From Trametes villosa (Eukaryota; Basidiomycota; Agaricomycetes; Polyporales; Polyporaceae): a DNA stretch of 64,000 nt. The stretch covers positions 186,001 through 250,000 of the forward strand of contig PUDQ02000067.1 of NCBI GenBank assembly GCA_002964805.2. The letters run 5' to 3'. This document shows, one piece after another, positions 1 to 11,524 of the stretch. Below the pieces are notes generated by a model. It worked only from the letters and a program-made list of their open reading frames with translations. It searched no databases and was not told the DNA's origin. How positions within the stretch are numbered: position 1 is the first letter of the stretch; each line of letters opens with the position of its first letter. A program made the translations under genes and the position numbers.

Positions 1-1957
1 GTGGCAAGTCGCCGTCCGGCGTGCTCGCACGATGTGACGGGACCGCGGCGCACTTGGGATAACGAGACATCCAGGAGCGCACCCGGCAGGGGCTAGCACG
101 GCGCCAGGACTCGAAGCGTACAACGGCGCCGCGCCGCGCCGCGCATGGCAAAGAACGTTGCGCCGTTGAACACGCGCCGTCCCGAGCAGTGGCCCGCTGA
201 ATCACGCACGTCAGAAGCACTCCCCCCCTCTGTTAGGTTGGTGCTATGTTGCGAACGGCGGAGAGCGTACGGCGACGATACGCGACGGCCGCAGAGGGCG
301 TGCGATACGCGGCGGGCTTCGCGCAAGGTCCGGTGGGGCGCGCGCGAAGCGATATCGTTATTCCAGCTGGTCGCGGGAGAAGAGGGAAGACTGGGGATTG
401 ATGCACGACCGGTCCACGACGGGCGCAGTCCCGGTCGGCGGTATCAGTGAGGTGCGTCATTGTACCTCTGCCGCCTGCGGCCGTTGAACCCAACAGACAC
501 GAAGTCGGAGTTGAACATCGAGAAGCGTGATGGAACTACGGTCGGACCGGACGAACGAACCTCTCGCGCTGGCTTCTGGCTTCTGGTTTCTGGCGCGCGG
601 CTCGGCGGCACCCCAGCGCAGGAGAGACTTGTGCGAGGGTGGGCACGCCTGACGTAGCTGCATCCCTCCAGAACGTGGATCAGGCGCGCCGGGGACATAC
701 CCTACCCTCCGAGCTGGTGCGGCGCTCCCGGTACGCAAGCCCTGAGCGCAGTTCACTCTTCCCGAATAGACCTGCCAGCATTGTTGTCCCGAGGGCGCGA
801 ATACCATCCCGGTATCTGCGAGCGCACGGGACGGCTACACGCCACTCCCGGAGACCCCTCGTTCACCTCAGACTCTCGTGCGGTACATCGACTACCCATA
901 TAACAACGGGACACGCGTTCAGGAGGTTATCCTGAGCGAAGAGCAGCCGAATGCGGCCTCAGCTCGCTCTAGGTTAATCCCACTATCGCGCCGCCCCGCG
1001 GCCATCCACCCATCCCGCTCACACAGATGCGACCGCAGCGGCCCCGAGCTTGCGAGTGGAGCTCGCCGCCCAGGGGACGCGAGCAGCGTGAGCGTCCCCC
1101 GAGGTCACCGCCAGCCCGGGCCAGGCCCTTGGACCCCTCCCACCCAAACAGCAGCGCAGAATACCGCCAACCGAACGCAGGCGGGCACGCCGTCATGCGA
1201 GCTTCCACGAGGAACGAGGGGCGCGGTCGGCGCGGACGCCAGCGTCCGGCGTTCTACATATGGACGCGTTCGCAGCGCGAGGTGCGCTGTCCGAGAAGCG
1301 TTAACGTTTGGACAGGGTGGGCGAGAGGGTGACGTTTGGCGTTTGACGCAGACGGCTGGCGTTTGGCGTGTGGCAGCGCGTGCCAGTGCGGCGGCGGCGG
1401 CGCGCGTGGATCAGGAGCCGGGGTGCGTGGATTAGAGGACGGGGAGTACATTTACGGCGGATGCGTGCGGGAGGCGCGGACGGTAGTTTGTAACTTAGAG
1501 GGTCGCGTGTACTATACATGGTATGAGATCATAACGCTGGCGTGGGTGCGGTACAGGGAAACGGAGAGTAAACATAAGTTATACAGTAAGTATGCGGAGA
1601 TGCGAGAGTACGAGGGCCCAGGTGCGAGAGATGCGGAGGGGCCGCGCTAGAGAGCGCGGAGATGACGAGAGCGGGAGGAGGTAGTATGAACGTTGTGTCC
1701 GAGTGCGACAGCAGGACGTAAACGACGGGGACCCTTGAACGATATCGTACAGCAGAAGGGGACGGGAGGGATGGCGCGCGCGTAGCGCGATATCACAAGC
1801 ACATCGACGCGTGGCGCTGGTAAGCTCGAGCGTGCCTCGAGCGCGATTTGCAGGTTTCTCGAAGCTGCGCGCCAGCTTGAACCGCCCATATTAGCTTCAC
1901 CGTCCAGCGCCTCGAAAGATCGATAACAAACGTACCAGAGAGAAGGGAGGAGGCGCG
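1..1957. other. GC-rich intergenic DNA, no gene recognised
   Basis: The open frames here are overlapping Arg/Ala/Pro-rich readings on both strands, as expected from high GC content. None shows a domain, a start in good context, or splice sites that join it to a neighbour. I see no RNA gene or repeat. Confidence 0.6.
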
Positions 1958-2668
1958 CTACATGTTCTTCTCCGCGAGGACGACGGTGGTGACGACGACG
2001 ACGACGACGCCCCAGAAGCTCATGCACGCAACCAGGCAGCGGCGCGCCCACTTCTCCTCCGCCGCGCGGTACGCGCCCTTGTGCCGCTGCAGATCCTCCG
2101 CGGACGCGACCGACGCGCGCTCTAGGTCCGGCTCGTACTTCGTCGGCCGACACAGCAGCGCCGCGCCGAGCATCCACAGCAGCGGGAGCACTATCCGGCG
2201 TACCCATCAGTACACCACCCCTGCGTAACATGAGACAAAACGGAGTGGCGCGGACTCACGGAACCCAAACATGAACATCTTCCGCGCGAGCGTCCTCGGC
2301 TCGCGCGCGACCTCGAGCTCGAAACCGTCCACCGACGTCTCCCTGCTCCCCTTTCCCCTCTTGTCTTTCTGCGGGGGCTCGCGCACGGGCATGCCCTGCC
2401 CGCGCCCCCAGAAGTTCGCGATGAGGTCCGCCTGGTGGCCGAGCGCGAGCAGCTCCGACGGCTGCGTCGCCGCGGCGGGCGGCGGCGTCGGGAGCGGCGG
2501 GCCGAGCGTGATGCTCGACGCGCTGCTGAGCGCGCGGGCGCGCCGGAGTGAGCCACCGGGGCCGGGCGCGGCTTGAGCTTGGGGGAGGGCGCCGGCTGCG
2601 CGCGGGGCGGGCGAGGAGACGAGCGAGCGGAGCTTGGTGAGTGGCGCGGAGAGGAATTGCGGGAGCAT
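1958..2668 (-). CDS. Small fungal membrane protein with two transmembrane segments
   Basis: Two exons, 2668-2260 and 2190-1958, joined by a 69-nt GT-AG intron, give 213 residues. The N-terminal part is low complexity, rich in Ala, Pro and Ser, followed by the conserved-looking stretch FWGRGQGMPVREP at about residue 85. The splice junction completes a first hydrophobic segment (FMFGFLLPLLWMLGAALLC), followed by RPTKYEPDLERA, an amphipathic stretch with KWARRCL, and a second hydrophobic segment that includes a run of seven valines near the C-terminus. The layout 'FGFL-PLLW-LGA, RPT' then a terminal span resembles a conserved but uncharacterised family of fungal membrane proteins; this is from memory of the family pattern. 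The correct reading of the first span only across the intron supports the model. Function and location in the cell are unknown. Confidence 0.75.
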
Positions 2669-3506
2669 TGCGATAGCGAGAGCGTTGAGAGTGCGAGAGA
2701 GTAGTCAGAGGCTGTGAGTGTGCTGAGAGACTTGTGGGGTAGAGTGTGGATACAGAGCGTCGACTCGCGACGGGGAGACTATCGATACAGTAGAGTCTAG
2801 AGAAGAGACGGAAGAGGCGATGGTGTTATGCAGCCCCCATCCCGCACCGGCCTGCATTATATGGCCCATGCGCGCCCGTCCTCTGCATAATAGCCAGCCA
2901 GCCAAGCGGCGTATCCAGCCCCGGCACTCACAGTATTCCCGCATACTTGTCCTGCGCAACTCTTCCGTCGCATTCGCGCTCCGCAAGACAAAAGGGCCTG
3001 CATACCGCCCGCCGCGCGGACGTAACCTGCACGCCCTCGCCGCCCGAATCAATGTCGCTCGCGCGCGCCCTTCACAGATGTCTTGGGGAGGACAATAAGG
3101 GCGGGCCTGCGGATGCAGATAGAGGAGGCGGGTGGTTGTGTGCAAGTATACCGCGAGGCAACGGGTGCGACGAGACGGACGGAGAAAGACAATAGCGTGG
3201 GAGCGGCGGGCGCTAGGGAAATGGAGGGAGAGACGCGCCCACGTGATCGCGGGTGGATATGTTCAGGACGCGATGTCGCGCGCCATGTCGCGCGGGAGGA
3301 CGTCTCTGGTTTAGGAGCGGTCATCCAGTGGTTGGGCATCTCTCAAATAGAATATCTGATAAGAAGATAAAAGGGGTAGATGTTGATTATAACGTGGACA
3401 AGCAGGCAGGAGTTCAACACAGAACACGACAAAATGCTGGTCCACGGCAGGGGTATACGAGCGAGAAGCAAGGTGCGTAGGCGCAACAGAATGGGAAAAA
3501 GGAATA
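2669..3506. other. Intergenic, nothing recognised
   Basis: The interval lies between the 5' end of the small membrane protein gene and the 3' end of the next minus-strand gene. It should hold the membrane protein's promoter. I see no gene, RNA or repeat. Confidence 0.5.
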
Positions 3507-4162
3507 TCACGTTGTGTCTTCCAACTTGATGGACGGCTGAGGCGATTCGGATTTGACCCACGCCGGTTTGGCGTCGTCGATCTCCGCGGTCAGCCGCCGG
3601 CGCTTAGGGAGGATCTCGAGCTCGGCGTCGAAGATCCTGCCCTTGCGCTTCGCCTTGAGGCACAGCGGGCTCTCCTGGTACAGCGAGCTGTTGCTCTTGA
3701 CGTCCATAATGGAGTCCTCCTGACAAACAGTGTAAGTTTACCCTCCGACGCCCATGAAGGAAAGAAAGCTGCACGCACCGGGTCGGTCACGACGCTCGCG
3801 TTCGATAGCATCAAGCTGTCTTCCATGACGCGCGACGAGTCTATCACCGCCACCGCCACTACCCAGTCAGCTCTTACGTCCCATACACGCATCCAACTCT
3901 CAAGAAGGGGAAGGAGGAAGGACGTACTCGCGCTGCGAAGCTGGCCGCGCTCGCGGAGGAACGCCGCGATTTCCGCCCGGAGGAGGCGCTGCGCCGCCTT
4001 CTCCTGCGCGATGCGCGCCTTGTGCGCCTCGATGTGCGACGAGAGCGCGGCGCAGTGCGCGACGAGCGCCTGGCACGCGGTCTCGTGCCGCAGCGTGCGC
4101 TCGATGGTGCTGGGCAGCGCGTGCAGGATGGAGGCGATCAGGGGCGCTAGCGCGTTAGACAT
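3507..4162 (-). CDS. Unknown protein with N-terminal coiled coil and basic C-terminus
   Basis: Three exons (4162-3928, 3840-3779, 3719-3507) give 169 residues and keep frame across a phase-1 and a phase-0 junction. Residues about 15-75 are an Ala/Glu/Arg-rich helical stretch that could form a coiled coil (SSHIEAHKARIAQEK and LLRAEIAAFLRERG). A short middle exon encodes Ser/Asn/Asp-rich sequence. The last exon has a basic patch (KAKRKGRIFDAE, LPKRRRL) that looks like a nuclear localisation signal, then two short motifs spaced like SUMO sites (VKSE and IKLED). This suggests a nuclear protein, but I recognise no family. It is transcribed divergently from the gene at 4518. Confidence 0.65.
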
Positions 4163-4517
4163 GGCGATCAGAGTGTGGGAGGGTGGGTAGCGCGGGAGGG
4201 GTAGAGGTGAGGTTAGGGAGAGGGAGAGGAGATGCGGGGATAGGTTTGTTCCGTAATCGAGAGCTTCGGGTTGGGGAGGCTGACGGGCTGACCGTCTGCG
4301 CCCATGCTATTCGGGAGAAAGTTCGTGAGTGGGAAATGCGACATACGGGCGTATCTTGTCAGCCTCCATCGAGAGCTGGCGGCGTACACTGTACGACATC
4401 GAAACTGAGCAGTTCCCTCCCTAACCCGTCTTCCACTCAGACCATCGTCGACATCAGCGGCGCCTACCCACCACGCAGTGACGTCCTCCCCTCCTCGCCA
4501 CAGTCAATCACTACCCA
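4163..4517. promoter_or_regulatory. Bidirectional promoter region between two divergent genes
   Basis: The 355 nt between start codons at 4162 (-) and 4518 (+) must serve both genes. It contains purine-rich stretches near the minus-strand start and a pyrimidine-rich tract before the plus-strand start. No clear TATA box is visible. Confidence 0.4.
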
Positions 4518-5963
4518 ATGCTTCAAACCCTCGCCCAGGGCTCGCCCGACATCAGCGGCCGCCTCACCGCCGCCGACGTCTTCAGCACCGCGTGCCTCCT
4601 CCAACAGCAGCTGCACATCCTCGAGGAGCGCTGCCGCGTCGACGCAGAGCGCGAGGCCCGCCTGCAGCACACGCGCGCCGAGCTGGACGCGATCCGCTCC
4701 GCGCTCGCGACCGCGGAGACAGCGGAGGCGCGCGCCACCGCCGAGCTCGCGCGCACCCTCGCGCGCCTCCGCCGCGCCGACCGCACGTCGATCACCCAGT
4801 CGCAATCCCAGTCGCTCGCCCAGTCCCAGGTGCCCTTCCCCTTCCCCGCTAGGCTGCAGCGTTCCTCTCTGGAGATACAGACTCCGACCGGGAGCCCCAA
4901 GGCTGCCCGCCCAGCGTCCGTGCCGCTCGCGCTCGCAAGACAGAGCATGGCGTCGCCGCTCGCCCGACTCCTCCGGGAGGCCCTCCCGCGCGAGTGCTCG
5001 TCCCCGCGGCGTCCGGCCCGCGCGGACGCGCCGTCGCCCACGGGGAGCGCGGGCCCGAGCTCGCCCGCGTCCCGCCCCGGCTCCCCCATCCTGGGCATGG
5101 GCATGACCGACGCGGAGGCGGCGCTCGCGCGCACCCTGCATGCGTTCTTCACGTCGCACCGCCCGCCCGCCCCCTGCAGCACCCCTCCCGCTCCCACGCC
5201 AGCCGATATCTCGCTGGACGAGCCGGAGACCCGCCTGTCGCTGCTCGACCCGAGCCTGCGGGCGGTGTCCTTGGGCACGCATGTCGTCACCGCTGCGCGC
5301 GCGGAGGCCCATGGGGATACGCCCGCGAGCCCGGATCCGGATCCGGAGCTGGGGGGCGACACGTCCGACGCGGACGCATCCTCCCGCGCGAGCTACGCGC
5401 GCATGAGCGCGGGCGTGGTCCTCTCCGCGGCGCTCGCCGGGCGCTTCGAGCGGGCCACGTACGTGCGCATGTCCGCGCTCGGGGACCACGTGTACCCCGG
5501 GCGAGGGCTTGCGGATCGTCTGGGAGGACACGACATAGCGCCGGATGATCTGCGCGCGGGCGTGAGGATGGAGAGGGCCCCGACGCCGGAGATGGCGCCG
5601 AGCATGAGCCTGCTGCAGCGGCTCGGGGAGGTGAGGACGAGCGCCGCCGCACGCAGGCTCAAGACGGCCATCCTCGGACGGCGCGGGAGCAGCACTAGCA
5701 GGGACACGCGGCCTGCCCGGCCCTCGAAGCTGCGCGGCAAGAGCGCAGTTTTGGGTGGGCGGCTCGTCTCGATGGGCAGGCGGCGGCCGTCTGGGAAGGC
5801 GGGGAGCCTGAGACGGGCGAGTCGTAGCGGGGGCGGGAAGGAGAACCGCCACGAAGAGCTTCAGGACTCGGTCGGTGGTACGATACCCGCTGCCTCGTTG
5901 AAGGGTGTGGACGGGCCCTCCGTTACGGTCGAGGGCGTGGTGGCGGTGGCGGAGAGCGGGTGA
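4518..5963 (+). CDS. Unknown protein, coiled coil then long disordered region
   Basis: An intronless frame of 481 residues. Residues about 25-95 are heptad-like (LLQQQLHILEERCR, ARATAELARTLARLRR) and likely form a coiled coil. The rest is low complexity, rich in Ser, Pro, Arg and Ala, with short recurring phrases such as SYARMSAGVV and TYVRMSALGD around residues 290-320. The C-terminus is basic (RLVSMGRRRPSGKAGS) and contains KENRHEE, which resembles a KEN degron. The start is the first ATG ahead of the coiled coil. No family is recognised. The sequence suggests a nuclear or scaffold protein, but function cannot be inferred. Confidence 0.65.
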   Translation: MLQTLAQGSPDISGRLTAADVFSTACLLQQQLHILEERCRVDAEREARLQHTRAELDAIRSALATAETAEARATAELARTLARLRRADRTSITQSQSQSLAQSQVPFPFPARLQRSSLEIQTPTGSPKAARPASVPLALARQSMASPLARLLREALPRECSSPRRPARADAPSPTGSAGPSSPASRPGSPILGMGMTDAEAALARTLHAFFTSHRPPAPCSTPPAPTPADISLDEPETRLSLLDPSLRAVSLGTHVVTAARAEAHGDTPASPDPDPELGGDTSDADASSRASYARMSAGVVLSAALAGRFERATYVRMSALGDHVYPGRGLADRLGGHDIAPDDLRAGVRMERAPTPEMAPSMSLLQRLGEVRTSAAARRLKTAILGRRGSSTSRDTRPARPSKLRGKSAVLGGRLVSMGRRRPSGKAGSLRRASRSGGGKENRHEELQDSVGGTIPAASLKGVDGPSVTVEGVVAVAESG

Positions 5964-7227
5964 CCGGCGCAGAGAGTCGTTGGGGCGGGATGCGGGTCAC
6001 GAGCCGCAGAGTCTGCCCATGAGACAAGTTTGGACCGTCATGAGGATGGTTGACGGTGCAGATAGTGACTGCGGGGACGGGGATCCGGGATCCAGGCAGT
6101 CGAGTACCACAGTTTGCGTCTCCCCGATGCACGATATTGGATAGCCGCTACCGCGTTCGATAATCGTTCCCAACAGCGGGATGTCATGACGGGCCTGCCG
6201 CGGCCACCTGGCCACTGTTCCGTCTCCTTCGGGCACTGCCAAGTCCGAGGTTAAATGCACCCCGAACGCGACGGTGGCAATGTGGAAAATAGCAAGTGAC
6301 GAACGCACCGATGACGGGGGGATCAGGCTTCCTGCCGGGTCCCGATATCAGCCCAGGCCGGCGGCATTGGCAGCTGCTGCTGGGAACGGGGAATACCCGT
6401 TAATCAACTACCACCATTGTTCAACCAGCAGTTAGGCGGGGCAGCAGACTAAACGGTGAGTACGTGAGCCCCGCGCCGGGAGCGAGGAGGTAGCCTCCTC
6501 GAACGACAGACCCCGCCATCATCCCGTAGCCCGTCCTATAGCGTATCAGCCGCGCCGACAGGACGACGGGCGAGCGTGACGGTAGCAGCACGAATAGCAC
6601 CCTGCGTAGGCGAGGATCGCTGCGCATGCAACTCCCGTAATCCCTAGACCTGGCAAAGGCCGTTCAATCAAACGGTGAACACAGCTAAGCCGTCCGGAGC
6701 GCCAGGAAATCGCGCGACGCACCATCAGAACGCGAGGCGTTAATGTGCCCCGCTGCGGCGCCGAGGTGCGAACGCATCGGCGCACCTGTCTGATCGCGCG
6801 CACCGTGTCGAGAACGCAGGGCAGGCGAAGAATGGATAACGCGTTGCTTACGGCCTCGCCGTCCAGCGCCAGGCCGCAGCGTCGACGGGGCGCAGGCCAG
6901 AACGACCGCTTACGTCCCGGACTCACACCCCGGCGGCCCTGCGTGCCACCGCTGGGGAACCGCGCAGAGGACACGGTACGTCTGCGGCGGGCGTGCGTGA
7001 AAATGACAGCCCAGTGAGCGGGTGGTGACAGGAGTACACTCCCGATGGCATCTGACGCGATGGCAACCCTGACTATGACTGATGTGCGCATCGGCGACGT
7101 CGATGCCTGCCTAGGTGCGCTCAGGCCCCGCACCGCCGGTGGCCATGGGCGCGTTCGTGAGTTTGAGGCTGTTCGACTGGAGGCGCGAGGGAGGGCGAAG
7201 AGAAGCGGCGGCGGCGGGGTGCCAAAA
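5964..7227. other. Intergenic, nothing recognised apart from the flanking tRNA
   Basis: Frames on both strands lack domains, acceptable splice logic or similarity to the neighbours. The only functional element found is the tRNA that follows. Confidence 0.5.
7224..7227 (-). terminator. Pol III terminator of tRNA-Val
   Basis: Four T residues on the minus strand begin immediately after the discriminator base of the tRNA. Confidence 0.7.
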
Positions 7228-7300
7228 TGATTGAGGCCGGGATCGAACCGACGACCGCCTGTGTGTAAGACAGGAGTGATAACCACTACACCACTCAACC
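7228..7300 (-). tRNA. tRNA-Val (anticodon UAC), intronless
   Basis: Read on the minus strand from 7300, the 73 nt fold as a cloverleaf. The acceptor stem GGTTGAG pairs with CTCAATC (one G-U), and A is the discriminator base. The anticodon stem CCTGT/ACAGG carries the loop CTTACAC with TAC at positions 34-36. The internal control regions match A box TGGTGTAGTGG and B box GGTTCGATCC. A TTTT run follows directly as a Pol III terminator. UAC reads GUA valine codons. Confidence 0.95.
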
Positions 7301-8451
7301 GTACGAGCCTGGCTCCGCGGTACATTTACAATCGTTTAGCCATGGTATCTGCAGTCACACGGTTCGTGGCGAACGTTGATGCCGCTGCTTGACTTTGCTC
7401 GAAGATCTGCTGCGCCGTATTTCCAGGAAACCGCAACGCTCTGTGCGGAAGGCGAGGGGCCTGACCGATTTGCCCATGCCCACGGTGCTAGCTCCCCGTA
7501 CGTAACGCACATTCCACCGCGAGGTTCCTGCTGGGTCGGCTGATGGACGCGACTGCTATTCCAGGTGAAACGGCCTGAGCTCGAGCTGTTCCTCCGAGTC
7601 GCGTTCTCAGGTCTCATATTCCCGGCGCCGCACCCGCCGAGGCCCGCGGTGGAAGACGACGGCGTGTCTCGCTCCCACCGCTCTCGACGCTCCTCCCCGA
7701 GCCCCCTTCTCTCCAAATGCGTCCGAGACGAAGTCTGCGTTGACAGGGCCCCGGGCGGCGGGACGCCTCTCGAGTCTCGAGCCTCGCCATCGATCGCACG
7801 CAGACTTGGACTACGATTCAGACTCGCGAAACAAAAGGCGCGCCACGGGCTAGGCTGGGCACCCGCGTCTGCTGACGTTGTCCCGGGCGACCGCGACGCT
7901 CGCGAGTGGCGACAATGCACGCGCGCGCCCTCGTGCGTTTCTCCGTGGACGTGGACAAGACGGCAATCGCCCTATCTTCGCTTCGGGGCAGCGCTGTCGC
8001 ACTTGCGCCTGTCCATCACGTATCGCGATACGCGGTGCATCGGGAGGCCACCCTTGCCCGATTCATTGAATGCGCCCCGTACCGCTCCCCCGGCTCGCCC
8101 CGCCCCCGGGAAACGTCAGCCATATGGACGGCGGCCCTGGAGAAGGCTCGCGAGGCTCGGACGCGCCCTCGGGAGTCGGCGCACACGAATACGAAAAACG
8201 AAAAACGATTCGAAAAACGAACAGCAGACGGATGGGGCAGGTCGCGTCCGCGCGCACGCGCACAAACGCGCGGGCGGGTCGGACGCCCCGCCCCCCTCGC
8301 GCGCACTTATAAGGCCCGGCGAACACACCCAGTCCGCATCCAACCTCGCCATCTCATCTGCGGGCTTCCGTGCTTCTTCCGCTGCCCGCGCGCCGTCCGC
8401 CACCGCCAGAACGCAAACGCGCAGAACGCCAACTCTAACGCTTCGGACGCC
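7301..8451. other. Intergenic region with the P450 promoter
   Basis: No gene is recognised. The part near the P450 is very GC-rich and has a short A-rich repeat (motif CGAAAAACG three times near 8190-8223). A TATA element is listed separately. Confidence 0.5.
8308..8312 (+). promoter_or_regulatory. Probable TATA box of the P450 gene
   Basis: CTTATAAGG lies about 140 nt upstream of the P450 start codon, directly after a GC-rich block (CCCCGCCCCCC). It is the only good TATA match in the interval, and the distance fits a fungal core promoter with a leader of about 100 nt. Confidence 0.5.
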
Positions 8452-11095
8452 ATGCTGTCCGCCATCCACGTCGTCGCGCCCGTCAGCGTCGCCGCATTCG
8501 TCTTCGTCCTCCTCCGCCTCGCCGTCTCGTGGTTCGTGCACGGCGCGAAGCACCGCGCCGCACGGGCTCGGCTCCCGCCCGGGCCCAGGGCGATCCCCGT
8601 GCTCGGGAACGTGCACCAGCTGCCCATGGACCACCAGGAGAAGACGTTCAGCGAGTGGGGGCGGCAGTACGGTGCGTGCACTTTCCCGATAGTCGCTGAT
8701 GGCGCGCGGGCGCGGGCGCGGGCGTGGGTGCTGGCAGGGACGGTCGGAGATGGCGGGGTGATGGCCCTTGCCCTCGCCTCTCGCCTCGCCTCGTCTCTAG
8801 TCCCCGCGCCCGAGGCCGCGTCGCGCACTTCGCGCGCCGATCAGGAAGGCGGCGTATTGAGTGGGCTGTCGAACTAGGTGACGTCGTGTACGCGAAGCTG
8901 TTCCAGCGGCCGGTGCTCGTGCTGAACTCGCTCCGCGCGGCGCAAGATCTGCTGGAGAAGAGGAGCAGCAAGTATTCGGACAGGCCGCGCCTCATCCTTC
9001 TCTCCGAGCTGTGAGTCGCGCCATCGAGATCGGGCGGGGGACGCGCTGATCCGCCTCGCACGCAGCATGGGCTGGGACAACGTCATCACACACATGCCCT
9101 ACGGCGACCGTTTCCGCAAGCATCGCCGCTGGATGCACGACAACTTCCAGTCCAAGCCCGCCCTCCTCGGCTACCGCCCGGTCCAGCGCCGGGAAACGTA
9201 CACCATGCTCGCCGGCCTGCTTGAGTCGCCGGCCGGATTTCTAGAGCACATCCACAGGTCCGCAGGCGTTTGTTGCTGGTCTGTGCTGCGATATTTGCGC
9301 TGACACTAACCCAGATGGGCGGTCGGGACGATCATGGAGATCACGTACGGGCACCGCATCCACTCGATGGAGGACGAGTACGTGCAGCTCGCGCGGGACA
9401 CGACCGTCGAGACCGTGCGCGCCGGGAGCCCCGGCTCGATGCTCGTCGACTTCTTCCCCATCCGTGGGTGCCCGCCCCGCTCGGGCCTTCCTCGCGCCCG
9501 TGCCTTCCTCCGCGCGCTCACGTCCGCTTGCAGTGAAGGCGCTCCCCGTCTGGGCGCCCGGCGCCGGCTTCAAGCGCAACGCGTTCCGGATCCGCGGCAT
9601 GGTGCGCAGGCTCATGGACCTCCCCTACAACATGGTCAAGACCGCCCTCGTGCGTGCGCTTCCGCTTCCCCCCGCCTTCACGGCATGTGTGTCCACCGCC
9701 GAGCATTAATCGCTAACTACACCCGCACGCAGGCGAGTGGGAACGCGCGGCCGTGCTTCACGGCGAGCCTTCTCGAAGACGTCTACGGCCGGAATGGAAT
9801 CACGCCCGAAGAAGAGGATGACATTAAAGGTGCCGCAGGCGTCATCTACGCAGGTTCGTCGCTATCGCGCATTCAGCCCTGCCCCAGCTGACATGCGCTT
9901 CCGCAGCGGGCACGGACACGGTGCGCGGCCAGCTGACACGCGGGCGGCAACGGGCTGACTTTCTCTCGGGCGTGCAGACGGTGACCGTGCTCTCGACGTT
10001 CTTCCTCGCGATGGTGCTCCACCCCGAGGCGTTCAGGAAGGCGCAGCAGGAGCTCGACGCCGTCGTCGGCCGCGCGCGGCTCCCGGACGACGCGGACAGG
10101 GAGAGCCTGCCGTATCTCGAGTGCGTGCTCAAGGAAGTGTACCGGTAAGTCAATGCGCCTGCTTGCTCGGGAGAGCGTCGCCGAATTGACCGTGCTTCGA
10201 CAAGGTGGCATCCCCCCGTCCCGCTCGGTAAGCTATCTATACCCCACCGCTTCCACCGCATACAGCGGGTGTTCAACCGTAGTCCACAGCGATCCCACAC
10301 AATACATCGCAGGACGACGAGTACCGGGGGTACCACATCGCGGCCAACACGATGATCATCCCGAATATCTGGTGAGCGCTCCCGTGTTTGTGTCTCCTCT
10401 GTCTCTGTGATATTGATGTCTCGATCCAGGAACATGTCGCAAGATCCCAGCGTGTACCCCGAGCCGCAGAAGTTCCGCCCCGAGCGTTGGCAAGAAATGG
10501 ACCCGCACACGGCCGAGCTCGCGAGCCCCCGGCGGATCGTCTTCGGCTTTGGCCGCCGGTGCGTCTGCGTCCCTCTTCTTTTCGCCCCGCATTCCCCCTT
10601 CCCCTTCCCTCCTTCCCGCCTTCGCGTTCCCACTCCGCGCCGGACGCAATAGCGAGCTTACGACCACGCGCCCTCCCCCTCCCCTCTTCGCAGACTGTGC
10701 CCGGGGCGCGACTTCGCGGACGCGGGCGTGTGGCTCGCGATGGCGAGCGTCATCGCCCTCTTCGACATCCGCAAGGCCACGGACGCGTGGGGCCACGAGA
10801 TCACGCCCCCGCCCGAGTTCGTGTCCGGCTTCGTCAGGCGAGTCCCTCTCCCTCTTTCGCGCCAGGATGCCGTGCCGGCATTCAGGCCTCAGGATGAGCT
10901 TCCATGCTGACGCTTGACGCTTGTTTCTCTTCCCGCTCCTCCTCTCCCATCCCGCCCCTTCCTGCTCGCGACGTGGATGCGTCTCTGGCTGCTCGGCTCT
11001 GCAGCCACCCGAAGCCGTTCGAGTGTGCGATCCGGCCGCGCGCGGACAACGCCGCGGAGATCATCGCGCAGGCGCGCGCCGCGCTCACGGTTTGA
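8452..11095 (+). CDS. Cytochrome P450 monooxygenase
   Basis: Thirteen exons: 8452-8671, 8878-9010, 9066-9257, 9315-9463, 9534-9649, 9733-9853, 9907-9920, 9978-10144, 10205-10227, 10290-10371, 10430-10558, 10694-10837, 11005-11095. They give 526 residues, a normal P450 length. An N-terminal anchor (residues 1-30) precedes the proline hinge [13 protein letters not shown]. Later come the oxygen-binding AGTDT (about 311), the K-helix EVYR (about 368), FRPERW, and the haem loop FGFGRRLCPG with the cysteine ligand near 451. The order and spacing are canonical for an ER membrane enzyme that uses NADPH-P450 reductase. The substrate is unknown. The pattern resembles basidiomycete P450s annotated as O-methylsterigmatocystin oxidoreductase-like, but the CYP family cannot be assigned by eye. 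Two exons are very short (14 and 23 nt) and the last intron uses a GC donor. Confidence 0.9.
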
Positions 11096-11524
11096 GCCTG
11101 GCCCCGCTCCTCTCGCACCCGCCCCCAGCCGCTCGCGTCCCGCATTATACCAAGCACCTCACCTACAATCGTTCTCGGCACTCGGACTTCGTACTCAGCG
11201 TTCATCCTCCCGGATTTGCGTGCGCGCCCCGCGGCGTCGCCGGCCACCCTGTACACTAGTAGTTTCAGCGAGACCCCCTCCCTCCCATTCGAGTTCATCG
11301 TCGTCATTGACGTTCCACGCCCATTTACATTCGCCTTCGTATCCACCTTCGCATTCAGACTGTCATCCGCACTCGCTTTCGTTCCAACCCTTACACCATA
11401 CATTACGGCGCAGCTAATACGCCCGGAAGTCCGTCTGTCCATGTACCTAGCTAGCACCCGCGCATAACGTATCCGTCGCTTGTCCTTGTCAAGTCCCTGC
11501 TCTCCCTCACACCCGAGCGCATCA
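11096..11524. other. 3' intergenic region between convergent genes
   Basis: The interval is pyrimidine-rich (runs of TCC and TTC) and holds the 3' ends of the P450 and of the DUF7702 gene. No gene is recognised. Confidence 0.5.

Noticed and set aside
1336..1650. Plus-strand frame of about 100 codons and other overlapping frames in 1-1950
   Set aside because: Arg/Ala/Gly-rich readings on both strands with no domain or splice partner; typical of GC-rich non-coding DNA.
5140..5852. Long minus-strand frame of 462 codons antisense to the unknown gene at 4518-5963
   Set aside because: The minus frame consists of Arg/Gly/Ala repeats and has no heptads. The plus frame has a coherent coiled coil and a normal start after a promoter-like region.
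6546..7325. Minus-strand frame of 259 codons overlapping the tRNA
   Set aside because: It runs through the tRNA-Val gene and is Arg/Ser/Pro-rich without motifs. The tRNA is certain.
8190..8223. Short A-rich repeats as a possible CRISPR or satellite array
   Set aside because: Three imperfect 9-nt copies without regular spacers; simple low-complexity sequence in a promoter. A CRISPR array is not expected in a fungal nuclear genome.
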